64,000 bases of DNA from Streptomyces filipinensis (GCF_014649495.1 NZ_BMTD01000013.1:182873-246872), one strand, 5' to 3'. Positions 41,104 to 50,188 are shown, counted from the first letter of the stretch. Notes: generated from the letters alone by a model not told the origin. Program-made: numbers and translations.

Positions 41104-41525
41104 AGCGCGACGAGCTCGGCCCAGCGGGTGACCCCGCCGGTGTGGACGCGTATGCCGTGCCGGGTCGCCAGGGCGTGGACGATCGTCTCGCCCCGGCCGT
41201 GCTCGTCCGGGTCGATCCCGGCGACGGAGCGGCCCATCGGGAGCGCGGGTCCCGCGTCGGTGATCTCGACGCACAGCGTCCGAGCGCCGTCGCCGGGCAG
41301 CCACGACAACCGGAGTACGGCCGGCGGACAGGCATGGATGATCGCGTTGGTGACCAGCTCCGACACCACGAGCAGAGAGTCCTCGACCAGGTCCGCGGAC
41401 ACCCTCCACTGCGCCAGGACCGCCGCGACACGGCGACGTACGGCCGAGACCGCACCGGCGACGGGGGGCACCGGACACACATGTTCGTAGGCCGCCCGGA
41501 TGAGCGTGTTGAGCTGAGCCGTCAT
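41100..41525 (-). CDS. RsbW-like serine kinase/ATP-binding protein (HATPase)
   Basis: A 141-residue GHKL ATPase from ATG 41525, with GGGAGAG just upstream. The N-box is SELVTNAIIHACPPAV (about 56-72), the G1 box VEITDAGPALP (about 87), and the G2-like HGRGETIVHALATRHG (about 108-123). Such RsbW-family proteins phosphorylate anti-anti-sigma factors or bind sigma factors. Streptomyces has dozens. It has no neighbouring STAS or sigma gene; the convergent SpoIIE phosphatase may be its opponent. The convergent genes share CTAG at 41100-41103, both stops being TAG. Confidence 0.86.
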   Translation of the reverse strand: MTAQLNTLIRAAYEHVCPVPPVAGAVSAVRRRVAAVLAQWRVSADLVEDSLLVVSELVTNAIIHACPPAVLRLSWLPGDGARTLCVEITDAGPALPMGRSVAGIDPDEHGRGETIVHALATRHGIRVHTGGVTRWAELVAL

Positions 41526-41716
41526 GGTCTCTCCCGATGGTGTGTGCTGCCGGTCCGGCGCCGCGTCTCGCAGTTCCGACCTTGCAGCACGCTATGAAGA
41601 CAAACCGGGCGCGTCAATGAACAGCGGTCGGCATTACCGAACGCCGATCTTCCCCTGCGACCACCTAGCGTCCAGCCCGCGCGGCGAAGCGTCCGCAGCG
41701 GTAATAGGCTCGCCTC

Positions 41717-42484
41717 ATGGCCGGCCCAGTCCAGTCGATCGAACGGGCGGCGGCGATCCTGCGTCTGCTCGCCGGCGGGCCCCGCCGACTCGGCCTCGGC
41801 GAGGTGGCGGCCTCGCTCGGGCTGGCGAAGGGCACCGCCCACGGCATTCTGCGCACACTCCAGCACGTGGACTTCGTGGAGCAGGACGCGGCGACCGGGA
41901 AGTACCAGCTCGGAGCCGCCCTGCTGCACCTCGGCACCAGCTACCTGGACGTCAACGAGCTCCGCTCGCGCTCCCTGAACTGGGCCGACGCCCTCGCCGC
42001 CCGCAGCGGGGAGGCCGTACGCCTGGGCACCCCCCTGGAGGGCAGCGTGCTCATCGTCCACCATGTGTTCCGGCCGGACGACACCTTCCAGACGCTGGAC
42101 GTGGGTGCGCTGCTGCCCCTGCACGCCTCCTCGCTCGGCAAGGTCCTGCTGGCCTTCGGGACCGCGACGCCCGAGCCCAGCGACCAGCCGGGGCTGGAGG
42201 CGTACACCCGCCACACGCTGGTCGACCGCGAGCAGCTCGCCCGGGCGCTCGGCGAGGTGCGGGAACTCGGCTGGGCCGCCGAGATCCAGGAGATGAGCAT
42301 GGGCGAGGCCGGGCTCGCCGCGCCGATCCGGGGCCACGGCGGCCTCGTCGTCGGTGCCATCGGGCTGTCCGGGCCGGTGGAGCGGATCTGCGACAGCCAC
42401 GGCGATCCCCGCCCGAGTCTGATCACTCTGATCCGGGAAGCCGCGCGCGCGATCTCCAGAGACCTGGGAGCTGCCCGCTGGTAG
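41717..42484 (+). CDS. IclR-family regulator, GylR-like
   Basis: A 255-residue regulator from ATG 41717. The HTH reads VQSIERAAAILRLLAGGPRR, then EVAASLGLAKGTAHGILRTLQHVDFV (about 27-52). The effector domain has VRLGTPLEGSVLIVHHVFRP (about 100) and LPLHASSLGKVLLAFG (about 135). It is transcribed in the same direction as glpK with 43 bases between. GylR, an IclR member, represses the glycerol operon in Streptomyces and responds to glycerol metabolites, so the same role is likely. No facilitator or glycerol-3-phosphate dehydrogenase gene is here, unlike the canonical operon. Confidence 0.86.
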   Translation: MAGPVQSIERAAAILRLLAGGPRRLGLGEVAASLGLAKGTAHGILRTLQHVDFVEQDAATGKYQLGAALLHLGTSYLDVNELRSRSLNWADALAARSGEAVRLGTPLEGSVLIVHHVFRPDDTFQTLDVGALLPLHASSLGKVLLAFGTATPEPSDQPGLEAYTRHTLVDREQLARALGEVRELGWAAEIQEMSMGEAGLAAPIRGHGGLVVGAIGLSGPVERICDSHGDPRPSLITLIREAARAISRDLGAARW

Positions 42485-42527
42485 GCCCGGAAGCCGCCCC
42501 TCGACCCGTCGGAAGGCAGACCCGATC

Positions 42528-44057
42528 ATGGCTGAACGGTATGTAATGTCCATCGATCAGGGCACCAACTCGACCCGATGCATTCTGTTCGACCACCGCG
42601 GGCGGCTGGTCTCGGTCGCGCAGAAGGAGCACCAGCAGCACTTCCCCCGGCCCGGTTGGGTCGAGCACGACGCGGTCGAGATCTGGCAGAACCTCCGACG
42701 GGTCGTGCCCGAGGCCCTGTCCGACGCCGGGGTCGGCATCGGACAGGTCGCCGCCATCGGCCTGGCCAACCAGCGCGAGACGACGGTTCTCTGGGACCGG
42801 CGGACCGGCGCCCCGCTGGGCCGGGCGATCGTGTGGCAGGACACCCGCACGGCGCCGCTGGTCGAGGACCTCAGAAGCAACCCGGGCGAGGAGTTCTTCC
42901 TGCAGCGGTGTTCGCTGCCGCCCTCGACGTACTTCTCGGCGCTGCGGATCCGCTGGCTGTTCGACCACGTCAAGGATCTGCGGCAACGCGCCGTCGACGG
43001 CGAGGTGCTCTTCGGGACGATGGAGACCTGGCTGATCTGGAACCTCACCGGGGGCGCCGACGGCGGCCTGCACATCACCGACGCCACCAACGCCAGCCGC
43101 ACGATGCTGATGAACATCCGCACACTCACCTGGGACGAGGACCTGCTGTCCTTCTTCGGGGTCCCCCGCTCGATGCTGCCCGAGATCAGGCCCTCGGCCG
43201 AGAGGTACGGCGACGCCCGCGCGCTGCTCCCCGGCGTCGCCATCACGGCCGCGCTCGGCGACCAGCAGGCCGCTCTGTTCGGCCAGACCTGCTTCTCCCC
43301 CGGTGAAGCGAAGTGCACCTACGGGACGGGGAGCTTCCTGCTGCTGAACACCGGCGGCGACGTCGTGCGGTCCCGGCACGGGCTCCTCACCACCGTCGCC
43401 TACAAGATCGGGGACCAGCGGCCGGCCTACGCCCTGGAGGGGTCCATAGCCGTCACCGGCGCGCTCGTCCAGTGGTTCCGTGACCGGCTGGGCCTGATCA
43501 GCAGCGCCCCGGAGATCGAGACCCTCGCACGGACGGTCGAGGACAACGGCGGCTGCTACATCGTCCCCGCCTTCTCCGGGCTCTTCGCGCCCCGCTGGCG
43601 CAGCGACGCACGCGGGGTCATCGTCGGCCTCACCTCGTACATCACCAAGGGGCATCTGGCGCGTGCCGTCCTGGAGGCCACCGGGTGGCAGACGCGCGAG
43701 GTCGTCGACGCCATGAACGCCGATTCCTCGGTCTCCCTCCAGCAGCTCAAGGTGGACGGGGGCATGACCGCGGACAACCTGCTCATGCAGTTCGTGGCCG
43801 ACGTCCTCGACGTGCCCGTCGTACGGCCCCTGGTCGCCGAGACGGTCTCCCTGGGTGCCGCCTACGCGGCCGGCCTCGCTGCCGGCTACTGGCCGGACCT
43901 CGAAGTGCTGCGCCGCAACTGGCACCGGGCGGCGCAATGGATGCCCGCCATGGATCCCGCGCTGCGGGAGTCGGAGTACGAGAACTGGCAGCGGGCGGTC
44001 GAACGGTCCCTGGGGTGGGCCAGACCCTCGCGGGCCGCCGACTCGGGCCCACCCTGA
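42528..44057 (+). CDS. glpK: Glycerol kinase
   Basis: A 509-residue FGGY-family kinase from ATG 42528, with GGAAGG upstream. MSIDQGTNSTRCILFDHRG opens the N-terminal ATPase fold (more usual DQGTTSSR). VAAIGLANQRETTVLWD, GRAIVWQDTRT, and YGTGSFLLLNTG follow in order, and the C-terminal signature KVDGGMTADNLLMQF fits glycerol kinase. The enzyme makes sn-glycerol 3-phosphate from glycerol and ATP, feeding glycolysis and lipid synthesis. The length equals the family. The IclR gene ahead probably controls it; the lack of partners suggests a second or accessory copy. Confidence 0.92.
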   Translation: MAERYVMSIDQGTNSTRCILFDHRGRLVSVAQKEHQQHFPRPGWVEHDAVEIWQNLRRVVPEALSDAGVGIGQVAAIGLANQRETTVLWDRRTGAPLGRAIVWQDTRTAPLVEDLRSNPGEEFFLQRCSLPPSTYFSALRIRWLFDHVKDLRQRAVDGEVLFGTMETWLIWNLTGGADGGLHITDATNASRTMLMNIRTLTWDEDLLSFFGVPRSMLPEIRPSAERYGDARALLPGVAITAALGDQQAALFGQTCFSPGEAKCTYGTGSFLLLNTGGDVVRSRHGLLTTVAYKIGDQRPAYALEGSIAVTGALVQWFRDRLGLISSAPEIETLARTVEDNGGCYIVPAFSGLFAPRWRSDARGVIVGLTSYITKGHLARAVLEATGWQTREVVDAMNADSSVSLQQLKVDGGMTADNLLMQFVADVLDVPVVRPLVAETVSLGAAYAAGLAAGYWPDLEVLRRNWHRAAQWMPAMDPALRESEYENWQRAVERSLGWARPSRAADSGPP

Positions 44058-44103
44058 GGCCGTTCACCCGCGCGATTCCCGCTGTCGGCCGCGCCCCGGT
44101 CGT

Positions 44104-44157
44104 GAAGTGAGCTGTTTCACGCCTTACTTCAGGCGGAACTTGCACAGCTGGTATAAC
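44104..44157 (+). promoter_or_regulatory. Promoter and inverted repeat of the DUF2993 gene
   Basis: TTCAGG (44128-44133) and TATAAC (44152-44157) are 18 bases apart and resemble a vegetative promoter. An imperfect inverted repeat GAAGTGAG...CTTACTTC (44104-44130) overlaps the -35 region and could be an operator. This is one of the A+T-richer gaps. Confidence 0.4.
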
Positions 44158-44176
44158 TATGTGATCAAATCTACCG

Positions 44177-45427
44177 ATGCGTACCCCCCACACCACGACG
44201 CATCACGCTGCTCAGTCGGACGGGCCTCCTCCGGAACAGGTTCCATCCCGCCGGAATCCGTACGACGAACTGGCCTTGCTGGCGGACGACCCGCTCGACG
44301 AATTCCTCACCGAGGACGGCACGCCGGCGCGACAGGAGGACGAGGCCGAGGAGCCCTGGGCACCCCCCAACCACCGGCGCGGCAGCCGCCGTCGCAACCG
44401 CGCCACCGGCCTGCCCACCGTGGCCCGCTTCCTCGTCTGGGCCCTCACCCTGGCCTGCCTCGTCACCCTGGCCGACCGCTGGGCGTTGCTGTACGCCGAG
44501 CACAAGGCCTCCGAACAGCTGAAGGACAAGCTGCATCTCGCCGCCGCCCCCGAAGTACGGATCGGCGGCTTTCCCTTTCTCACGCAACTGGCCGCACGGC
44601 GCCTGGACTCGGTCCAGGTCACCGTCCCCGACATCCCGGCGCACCGGGTCACGCTCACCCAGGTCACCGCCACCGCACACGACATACGCATCGACGGCGA
44701 CGGACCCACCACGGTGCGCGGCGCACTGGTCCGGCAGCTGCACGGCCAGGTCCTGCTGTCCTTCGCCGACATGAACCGCGAACTCGGCGCCTCCCAGGTG
44801 GCCTTCACGGCTCAGGGGCCGGACCGTGTCCGGGCACACGGCACCCTGCGCATGGCGGGCCGTGACCTGAGCGTCCGGGCCGACGCCCGCATCCGGCGCG
44901 ACGGGGACCGGGGCATCGCCACCTCCGTGGACGGCATCCGGCTCGACATCGACGACCTCGCGACATACCGGCCCGGCACCGGCCCCACCGAGGGTCTCCA
45001 CCTGACCCGCGCCGCGGCACGCCGTCTGACCCGGCAGGCGGAGAAGATCAGGGCTTTCCTGGCGCTCCCCGAGATCGTGCACCGACTGGGCGTCCCCGAC
45101 AGTGCGGTGCGCGCCGCGCTCCACGACGAGGACAAGCTCCACCGACTCACCGGCGCGCCGCGCTTCCTGCACCAGTTGACCCGCGTGAACCTGGTCGACG
45201 CGGCAGTCGCCCACCCGGCACTCCTCCAACGGCTGGGCCTGGACCCGTCGCTGCTGACCGCGCTGACCAAGCTCACGCGTCCCCAGATCGCCGACCGCTT
45301 CTCCTTCGCCGTCCAGCTCCCGAAGCCACCCGGGGGCACCATGCGCCTGCAGCGGGTGACGGTGGGCCAGGACGGCATCCACGTCGACGTCTCGGGGGCG
45401 GGACTGCTCGTGGGACACCCTCGGTGA
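44177..45427 (+). CDS. DUF2993 (LmeA-like) exported lipid-binding protein
   Basis: A 416-residue protein from ATG 44177. A disordered acidic N-terminus (about 1-75) is followed by one transmembrane helix, VARFLVWALTLACLVTLADRW at about 82-102, leaving the rest outside. The outer domain contains LHLAAAPEVRIGGFPFLTQLAARRLD and VTVPDIP, typical of DUF2993/LmeA, which in mycobacteria helps mannosylate phosphatidylinositol-lipids. It repeats beta strands in two halves (120-250, and 310-416). The function in Streptomyces is unknown but a phospholipid-binding envelope role is likely. Confidence 0.82.
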   Translation: MRTPHTTTHHAAQSDGPPPEQVPSRRNPYDELALLADDPLDEFLTEDGTPARQEDEAEEPWAPPNHRRGSRRRNRATGLPTVARFLVWALTLACLVTLADRWALLYAEHKASEQLKDKLHLAAAPEVRIGGFPFLTQLAARRLDSVQVTVPDIPAHRVTLTQVTATAHDIRIDGDGPTTVRGALVRQLHGQVLLSFADMNRELGASQVAFTAQGPDRVRAHGTLRMAGRDLSVRADARIRRDGDRGIATSVDGIRLDIDDLATYRPGTGPTEGLHLTRAAARRLTRQAEKIRAFLALPEIVHRLGVPDSAVRAALHDEDKLHRLTGAPRFLHQLTRVNLVDAAVAHPALLQRLGLDPSLLTALTKLTRPQIADRFSFAVQLPKPPGGTMRLQRVTVGQDGIHVDVSGAGLLVGHPR

Positions 45428-45646
45428 AGGTGTAGCAGCCACCCTTTCTCAACGCGCGGCAACGGCCGTGGAACGCCCAGGTGTGGCAGGTCACGGCTTG
45501 GCCAAGCCCTTCCGGCGCGTTGGTCACATGTTCACTGCCCCTCCCTGATGCGCCCCGCCCTGACGGGCGAAGGATGAGCGGCGGCCCGCCTTCTCGCCGG
45601 GCCGGCCGTCACTCCGAGAGCTTCCCCCGCTCAAGAAGGGGCCATC

Positions 45647-47074
45647 ATGGCCGAGTTGACACGCCGCAGACTTCTGGGTTCGGCCGCGGGCGCGCTGGGC
45701 GGCACCGCGGCCCTCTCCCTCCTCCCCCCGAGCGTGCAGCGGGCGGTCGCCGCCGGGCCGCCCCGGCACGGCTCGCTGCGCGACATCGAGCACGTCGTCA
45801 TGCTGATGCAGGAGAACCGGTCGTTCGACCACTACTTCGGCACCCTGTCCGGTGTCCGCGGCTTCGACGACCCGCACGCCCTCCGGCTCGACAACGGCCG
45901 TTCCGTCTTCTACCAGCCGGACGCCGCGAACCCGAAGGGCTATCTGCTGCCCTTCCACCTCGACACCCGCACATCGAGCGCCCAGGCCATCCCGTCCACC
46001 AGCCATGCCTGGTCCGTGCAGCACCAGGCCTGGAACGGCGGCAGGATGGACCGGTGGCTGCCCGCCCACCGCAAGGCCGACGGCGTCAACGGCCCTTATG
46101 TGATGGGCTACTACACGCGCGAGGACATCCCGTTCCAGTTCGCGCTCGCCGAGACCTTCACCGTCTGCGACCACCACTACTGCTCGGTGTTCGGCCCCAC
46201 CTGGCCCAACCGCCTGATGTGGATGACCGGCACGATCGACCCGGGCGGCACCAGGGGCGGCCCGGTCATCAGCAACGTCGCGCCCACACCGTACCGCTGG
46301 ACGACGTACGCCGAACGGCTCCAGGCGGCCGGGATCAGCTGGAAGGTGTACCAGCAGGACGACGACTACGGCTGCAACATGCTGGAGCAGTTCGCCGCCT
46401 TCAAGAACGCGTGGCCCGGCTCCGACCTGTACGAGCGGGGCGTGCGCCCGCAGCCCGAGGGCACCTTCGAGGACGACGCCCGCGGCGACCGCCTCCCGGC
46501 CGTGAGCTGGATCATGCCGACGAGCCACCAGTCGGAGCACCCCGACCACCTCCCGGCGGCCGGCGCCGACTTCGTGGCCTCGAAGATCGAGGCGATCGCG
46601 GCGAACCCCAAGGTGTGGCGCAAGACCGCCTTCATCCTCAACTACGACGAGAACGACGGCCTGTTCGACCACGTGCCCCCGCCCACGCCCCCCGTGGGCA
46701 CGCCGAACGAGTACGTCCAGGGTCTGCCGATCGGTGGCGGCTTCCGGGTCCCGGCCGTCATCGTCTCCCCCTGGACCGCCGGTGGCTGGGTCGCCTCGGA
46801 GGCCTTCGACCACACCTCGGCCCTGCGCTTCCTGGAACGGTTCACCGGAGTGGCGGAGCCGAACATCAGCGAGTGGCGGCGTGCCGCCTTCGGCGACCTC
46901 ACGACCGCCTTCCGCTTCCGCGACGCCCGCCCCCGCCCGCCCCGGCTCCCCGACGACACGGCGCGGCAGCTGGAGCGGGCCAGGAAGGAGGTGGCGACGC
47001 TCCCGAAGCCGACGCTCCCGGGAGCGGACCAGACCTTCCCGCACCAGGAGAGGGGCCGACGTCCGCACGTGTGA
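45647..47074 (+). CDS. Tat-exported phospholipase C / acid phosphatase-type phosphoesterase
   Basis: A 475-residue secreted enzyme from ATG 45647. TRRRLLGSAAGALGGTAALSL is a Tat signal (RR followed by hydrophobic run). The catalytic start HVVMLMQENRSFDHYFGTL (about 47-66) is the phosphoesterase family signature with Glu-Asn and Asp-His. Further conserved parts are FTVCDHHYCSVFGPTWPNR (about 171-190), NYDENDGLFDHVPPP (about 332), and DHTSALRFLERF. Those of phospholipase C in actinobacteria hydrolyse phosphatidylcholine. The long PlcC type of about 690 residues has extra C-terminal domains; these are missing here, so it is the short form. Its own promoter is not obvious. Confidence 0.86.
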   Translation: MAELTRRRLLGSAAGALGGTAALSLLPPSVQRAVAAGPPRHGSLRDIEHVVMLMQENRSFDHYFGTLSGVRGFDDPHALRLDNGRSVFYQPDAANPKGYLLPFHLDTRTSSAQAIPSTSHAWSVQHQAWNGGRMDRWLPAHRKADGVNGPYVMGYYTREDIPFQFALAETFTVCDHHYCSVFGPTWPNRLMWMTGTIDPGGTRGGPVISNVAPTPYRWTTYAERLQAAGISWKVYQQDDDYGCNMLEQFAAFKNAWPGSDLYERGVRPQPEGTFEDDARGDRLPAVSWIMPTSHQSEHPDHLPAAGADFVASKIEAIAANPKVWRKTAFILNYDENDGLFDHVPPPTPPVGTPNEYVQGLPIGGGFRVPAVIVSPWTAGGWVASEAFDHTSALRFLERFTGVAEPNISEWRRAAFGDLTTAFRFRDARPRPPRLPDDTARQLERARKEVATLPKPTLPGADQTFPHQERGRRPHV

Positions 47075-47247
47075 CACACCGCGCCGCGCGGCCGGGGCCT
47101 GGCGAGGGCCGGAGGCCTGACGGGTGCGCGGCGCCGCGTCGGCTCGGCAACGATCCGACCGCCACGGCCACCGCCGGCTTCCGCTCACCGGGCGCTGCCC
47201 GGAGCGGCCGAGGAACATCCCCCGGATCCCGGCGGTGGTACCGGTCC

Positions 47248-48078
47248 ATGGGTGACCTCTTGGCGCTGCTGGCGTCTTAGGCCTACGGCAGCTCGGACTT
47301 CGCGGCCGGAGTGGGCAGCCGGCGCTTCGCGGCCGGACCGGTCCCGGCGGTCGTGCAGGCCTTCGGGCTGCTCGCCGCCGGCGTCGGCGTCCTGCTCTTC
47401 CCCGGGGCCGGGCCGACGTCCCACGCACTGACCTGGGGTGCGCTCAGCGGGCTCGGGAGCGCCGCGGGCACGCCGGCGCTCTACCGCGGCCTCTCGATCG
47501 GAGCGATGAGGGTGACCGCGACCTGCTCGGCCGTCCTCACCGCCGTCATCCCGGCCTTCGGCGGGCTCGTCCTCGGCGATCACCTCTCCCCTCCGGCCAT
47601 GACCGGCGTCATCATCGCGGTGCCCGCGATCGCCCTGGTGTCCTGGCAACCCCGGTCCGACCACCGCGGCCGCGCCGGGCTGGGCCACGGCATCGTCGCC
47701 GGAGCCGGATTCGCGCTGCTGTTCATCGCCCTGGACCGCGCCGGTACCGCCTCCGGAGCCTGGCCGCTGGTCCCCGGCCAGGCCGCGGCGCTGGTGCTCG
47801 TGCTCCCGTTCGCGCACGCGGCGCGTCCCCGGCAGGGCGACTGGCGCCCGGCGGTCCCGGCGACCGTGGGGGCCGGCCTGCTCGCCGGCACCGCCAACCT
47901 GCTCTTCCTGGCCACCACCGGCCAGGGCCAGCTCACCGTCGTCGCCGTGCTCACCGCCCTCTGCCCCGCGGTCACGGTCCTGCTCGCCCGTGTCCTGCTC
48001 GCCGAGCGCTCGACCCGCCTCCAGGTCACCGGCCTGCTCGCCGCGGCAGCAGCGACCGCCCTCACCACCCTCGGTCGC
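47248..48078 (+). pseudogene. EamA/DMT-family transporter broken by an amber codon
   Basis: The reading frame starts at ATG 47248 (MGDLLALLAS), stops at TAG 47278, then continues AYGSSDFAAGVGSRRFAAG and about nine further hydrophobic helices to LLAAAAATALTTLGR at about 48078. Joined together, this is a full-length EamA drug/metabolite transporter of about 277 residues, so only codon 11 is lost, plausibly TCG to TAG. Its native stop is also missing: the frame stays open for almost 1 kb into the antisense of the SDR gene. A restart at GTG 47311 would lack the first helix. If not a sequencing error, it is a recently inactivated gene. Confidence 0.72.
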
Positions 48079-48168
48079 TCCAGGCACCGGCCCCGGCGAG
48101 GGAGACGCCTCGCCCTGCAGCACGCTCTCGCCGCGGACGGGCCCGCGGCCGGCGTCCCGGCCGGCCGG

Positions 48169-49014
48169 TCAGTCGACCCAGGCCGCGGTGAGGTCCTGGA
48201 CCGCGGAGCCGTCGACGTCGGCGAGCTTGGTGCCGACGAAGGCGCGGGCCCAGGCGGAGGTCTGGATCCGGAACGCCGGCCGGTCCGCGGTGAGCGCCTC
48301 CATGACCGCCTCCGCCGCCGCGGCCGGAGTCTGGGCGCTGCCGTCCAGGAACCGCTCGACGGTACGGTCGATGTAGTGGCGCAGGGCGTCGGAGTACGGG
48401 CCTTCGTCGATGTCCGCTTCCAGGTCGAAGCCGAGGTTGTTCACGAACTCGGTGGCGACGGCACCGGGTTCCACGACGGAGACGCTCACGCCCAGCGTCC
48501 GCGCGACCGGGGCCAGGCTCTCCATGTAGCCCTCGACCGCGAACTTGGCGGCGCAGTACGCCTCGTTGAACGGCTGGCCGATGACGCCACCCACGCTGGT
48601 GACGGTGATCAGGCGCCCGCCGGTGGCGCGCAGGTGCGGGAGTGCGGCCTTGGACACGTTCAGCACGCCGAAGAAGTTGACCTCCATCACGGTGCGGACG
48701 TCGGCCACGGCCTCGTTCTCCAGGGTGCCCAGGTGGCCGGCGCCCGCGTTGTTGATGACGGCGTCCAGGCGGCCGTAGTCGGCGATCACGCCGTCGACGG
48801 CGGCGGCGACGGACGCCTCGTCGGTCACGTCGAGCCGGCGGATGTCGAGGTCGACGCCCGCTTCGGTGGCGGCCTTGCGCAGTGCCTCGCTGCGGGTGGT
48901 GTCACGGAGGGTGGCGATGGTCCGCCAGCCTGCCCGGGCGGCGGCGACGGCGGCCGCGAGGCCGATGCCGGAGGAGGTGCCGGTGATCAGGACGGTGCGC
49001 GGGGTGGTGGACAT
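48169..49014 (-). CDS. Short-chain dehydrogenase/reductase (SDR), MarR-controlled
   Basis: A 281-residue SDR from ATG 49014, with GAAAGG 8 bases upstream. VLITGTSSGIGLAAA carries the classical TGxxxGIG, NNAGAGHLG the NNAG motif, and the catalytic Ser is in VTSVGG, Tyr and Lys in EAYCAAKFA (YxxxK). The end extends beyond the classical length with AEAVMEALTADRPAFR (about 245), as in oxidoreductases annotated in actinobacteria as SDR family. It lies divergent from a MarR gene with two operator-like sites between. It would reduce an aldehyde or ketone in response to the ligand of MarR. Confidence 0.88.
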   Translation of the reverse strand: MSTTPRTVLITGTSSGIGLAAAVAAARAGWRTIATLRDTTRSEALRKAATEAGVDLDIRRLDVTDEASVAAAVDGVIADYGRLDAVINNAGAGHLGTLENEAVADVRTVMEVNFFGVLNVSKAALPHLRATGGRLITVTSVGGVIGQPFNEAYCAAKFAVEGYMESLAPVARTLGVSVSVVEPGAVATEFVNNLGFDLEADIDEGPYSDALRHYIDRTVERFLDGSAQTPAAAAEAVMEALTADRPAFRIQTSAWARAFVGTKLADVDGSAVQDLTAAWVD

Positions 49015-49034
49015 GGCCCAGGCCTTTCGATCAT

Positions 49035-49093
49035 TTATGTGCGTGCACACACAACATAGCTTTATGTGTGTGCACACGCAACTCGTCTATACT
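49035..49093. promoter_or_regulatory. Twin operator and leaderless promoter between SDR and MarR genes
   Basis: Two near-identical 20-bp sites, TTATGTGYGTGCACACRCAA, lie at 49035-49054 and 49062-49081, 27 bases centre to centre. Each has the palindromic centre GTGCAC flanked by TGTG and CACA. A -10-like TATACT (49088-49093) is only 6 bases before the MarR ATG, implying a leaderless mRNA. The second site overlaps the -35 position of that promoter, so MarR is likely to repress itself and the SDR gene from these sites. Confidence 0.6.
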
Positions 49094-49099
49094 GGGCCC

Positions 49100-49573
49100 A
49101 TGCCGAAGAAGCTGCCCCAGGCCGAGATGCCCGCCGCCGACTACGCCTTCTACGGGCTCGTCTGGGCCGGCACCGTGCTGACGGAGCGCGTCGACCGGGC
49201 CCTCACCAAGACGCACGACCTCCCTGTGTCCTGGTTCGAGGTCATGCTGTGGCTGGCGTCCAGCCCGGACCCCGTTCCCGCCTCCGTCCTCGGCAACAGC
49301 ACCATGCTCAGCCGCAGCCAGGTCTCACGGGTCGTGGACGCACTCCAGGCCCGGGGCCTGGTGACCCGCACCCCCTCCGCGCGCGACGCACGGTCGGTCG
49401 AGGTGTCCCTCACCACCGAGGGCCACCGCGTCTTCACGGAGGCCGACGCCACCCGCCGGGAGGTTCTGGCCCCGGTCTTCACGGACCTGCTCGACGAGCA
49501 CGACATGGAGGCCCTCGGTACGGTGTGGCGCAAGCTCAAGGCGGCGAAGGAGAACGCGCCCACCTCAGGCTGA
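49100..49573 (+). CDS. MarR-family transcriptional regulator
   Basis: A 157-residue dimeric regulator. Start ATG 49100 is chosen as the promoter -10 lies 6 bases upstream, consistent with leaderless translation; a frame at 49066 is a shadow. The winged HTH reads LGNSTMLSRSQVSRVVDALQARGLV (about 65-90) with the wing TRTPSARDARSVEVSLTTEGHRVF following. Helices at each end form the dimer. MarR proteins sense phenolic or oxidised compounds and release DNA. Divergent to the SDR gene with the twin sites described, the pair forms a simple inducible detoxification unit. Confidence 0.88.
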   Translation: MPKKLPQAEMPAADYAFYGLVWAGTVLTERVDRALTKTHDLPVSWFEVMLWLASSPDPVPASVLGNSTMLSRSQVSRVVDALQARGLVTRTPSARDARSVEVSLTTEGHRVFTEADATRREVLAPVFTDLLDEHDMEALGTVWRKLKAAKENAPTSG

Positions 49574-49630
49574 GCCCGCCGAGAAGCCCGGCTCCGCCTT
49601 CGGGTCGGCCTGGACACGAGGAGATCCGCC

Positions 49631-50188
49631 ATGTCCCCACAGGGATCCGCCGGACAGCCCAGGGCCGAGCTGGACGCCCGCTACAGTTCCGCCCTCAATC
49701 CGCGCCCGGGTGCCGCCGACGTCACCGCCACCGAATGGGCCGAGGCCGAACGGCAGATGACGGCCGCCGAGATCTTCTGGTTGTCCACGGTACGCCCGAA
49801 CGGCCGGCTGCACGTCACGCCCGTGATCGCCGCCTGGCACGAGGGGGTGCTGTACTTCTCCACCGGCAGGGAGGAACAGAAGGCGAGGAACCTCGCCCAG
49901 GACAGCCACTGCGCGCTGACCACCGGCGGGAACGCGCTCGGCTCAGGACTCGACCTCGTGGTCGAGGGCAAGGCCGAGCCGGTCTCCGATCCGGCCGTGC
50001 TGGATGAGGTCGTCGCGGCGTACGAGGAGAAGTACGGGCCGCACATCACCTCGTCCGAAGGCAGCTTCCACGGCATCGGGGACGCGATGCGCAAGGGTGC
50101 CGTGGTGGTGTTCGCGGTGGTCCCCGGGACGGCGTACGGCTTCGGTCGGCGCGACGGTGTCTTCACGCACACGCGGTGGACGTTCTGA
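49631..50188 (+). CDS. Pyridoxamine 5'-phosphate oxidase-like (FMN-binding split barrel) protein
   Basis: A 185-residue protein from ATG 49631. The split barrel is seen from about 45: AAEIFWLSTVRPNGRLHVTPVIAAWHEG, then GVLYFSTGREEQKARNLAQDSHCALTTG. The motif STGREEQKARNL is typical of the FMN- or F420-binding flavin-reductase subgroup. Later GTAYGFGRRDGVFTHTRWTF. Members reduce quinones or small organic compounds, many with F420 in actinobacteria. It follows the MarR gene by 57 bases in the same direction and may be co-transcribed with it. Confidence 0.83.
   Translation: MSPQGSAGQPRAELDARYSSALNPRPGAADVTATEWAEAERQMTAAEIFWLSTVRPNGRLHVTPVIAAWHEGVLYFSTGREEQKARNLAQDSHCALTTGGNALGSGLDLVVEGKAEPVSDPAVLDEVVAAYEEKYGPHITSSEGSFHGIGDAMRKGAVVVFAVVPGTAYGFGRRDGVFTHTRWTF

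Noticed and set aside
47311..49059. A 582-residue frame extending the EamA transporter through the SDR region
   Set aside because: Beyond about 48078 the sequence is antisense of the SDR gene and loses membrane-protein character; the extension is due to the missing stop.
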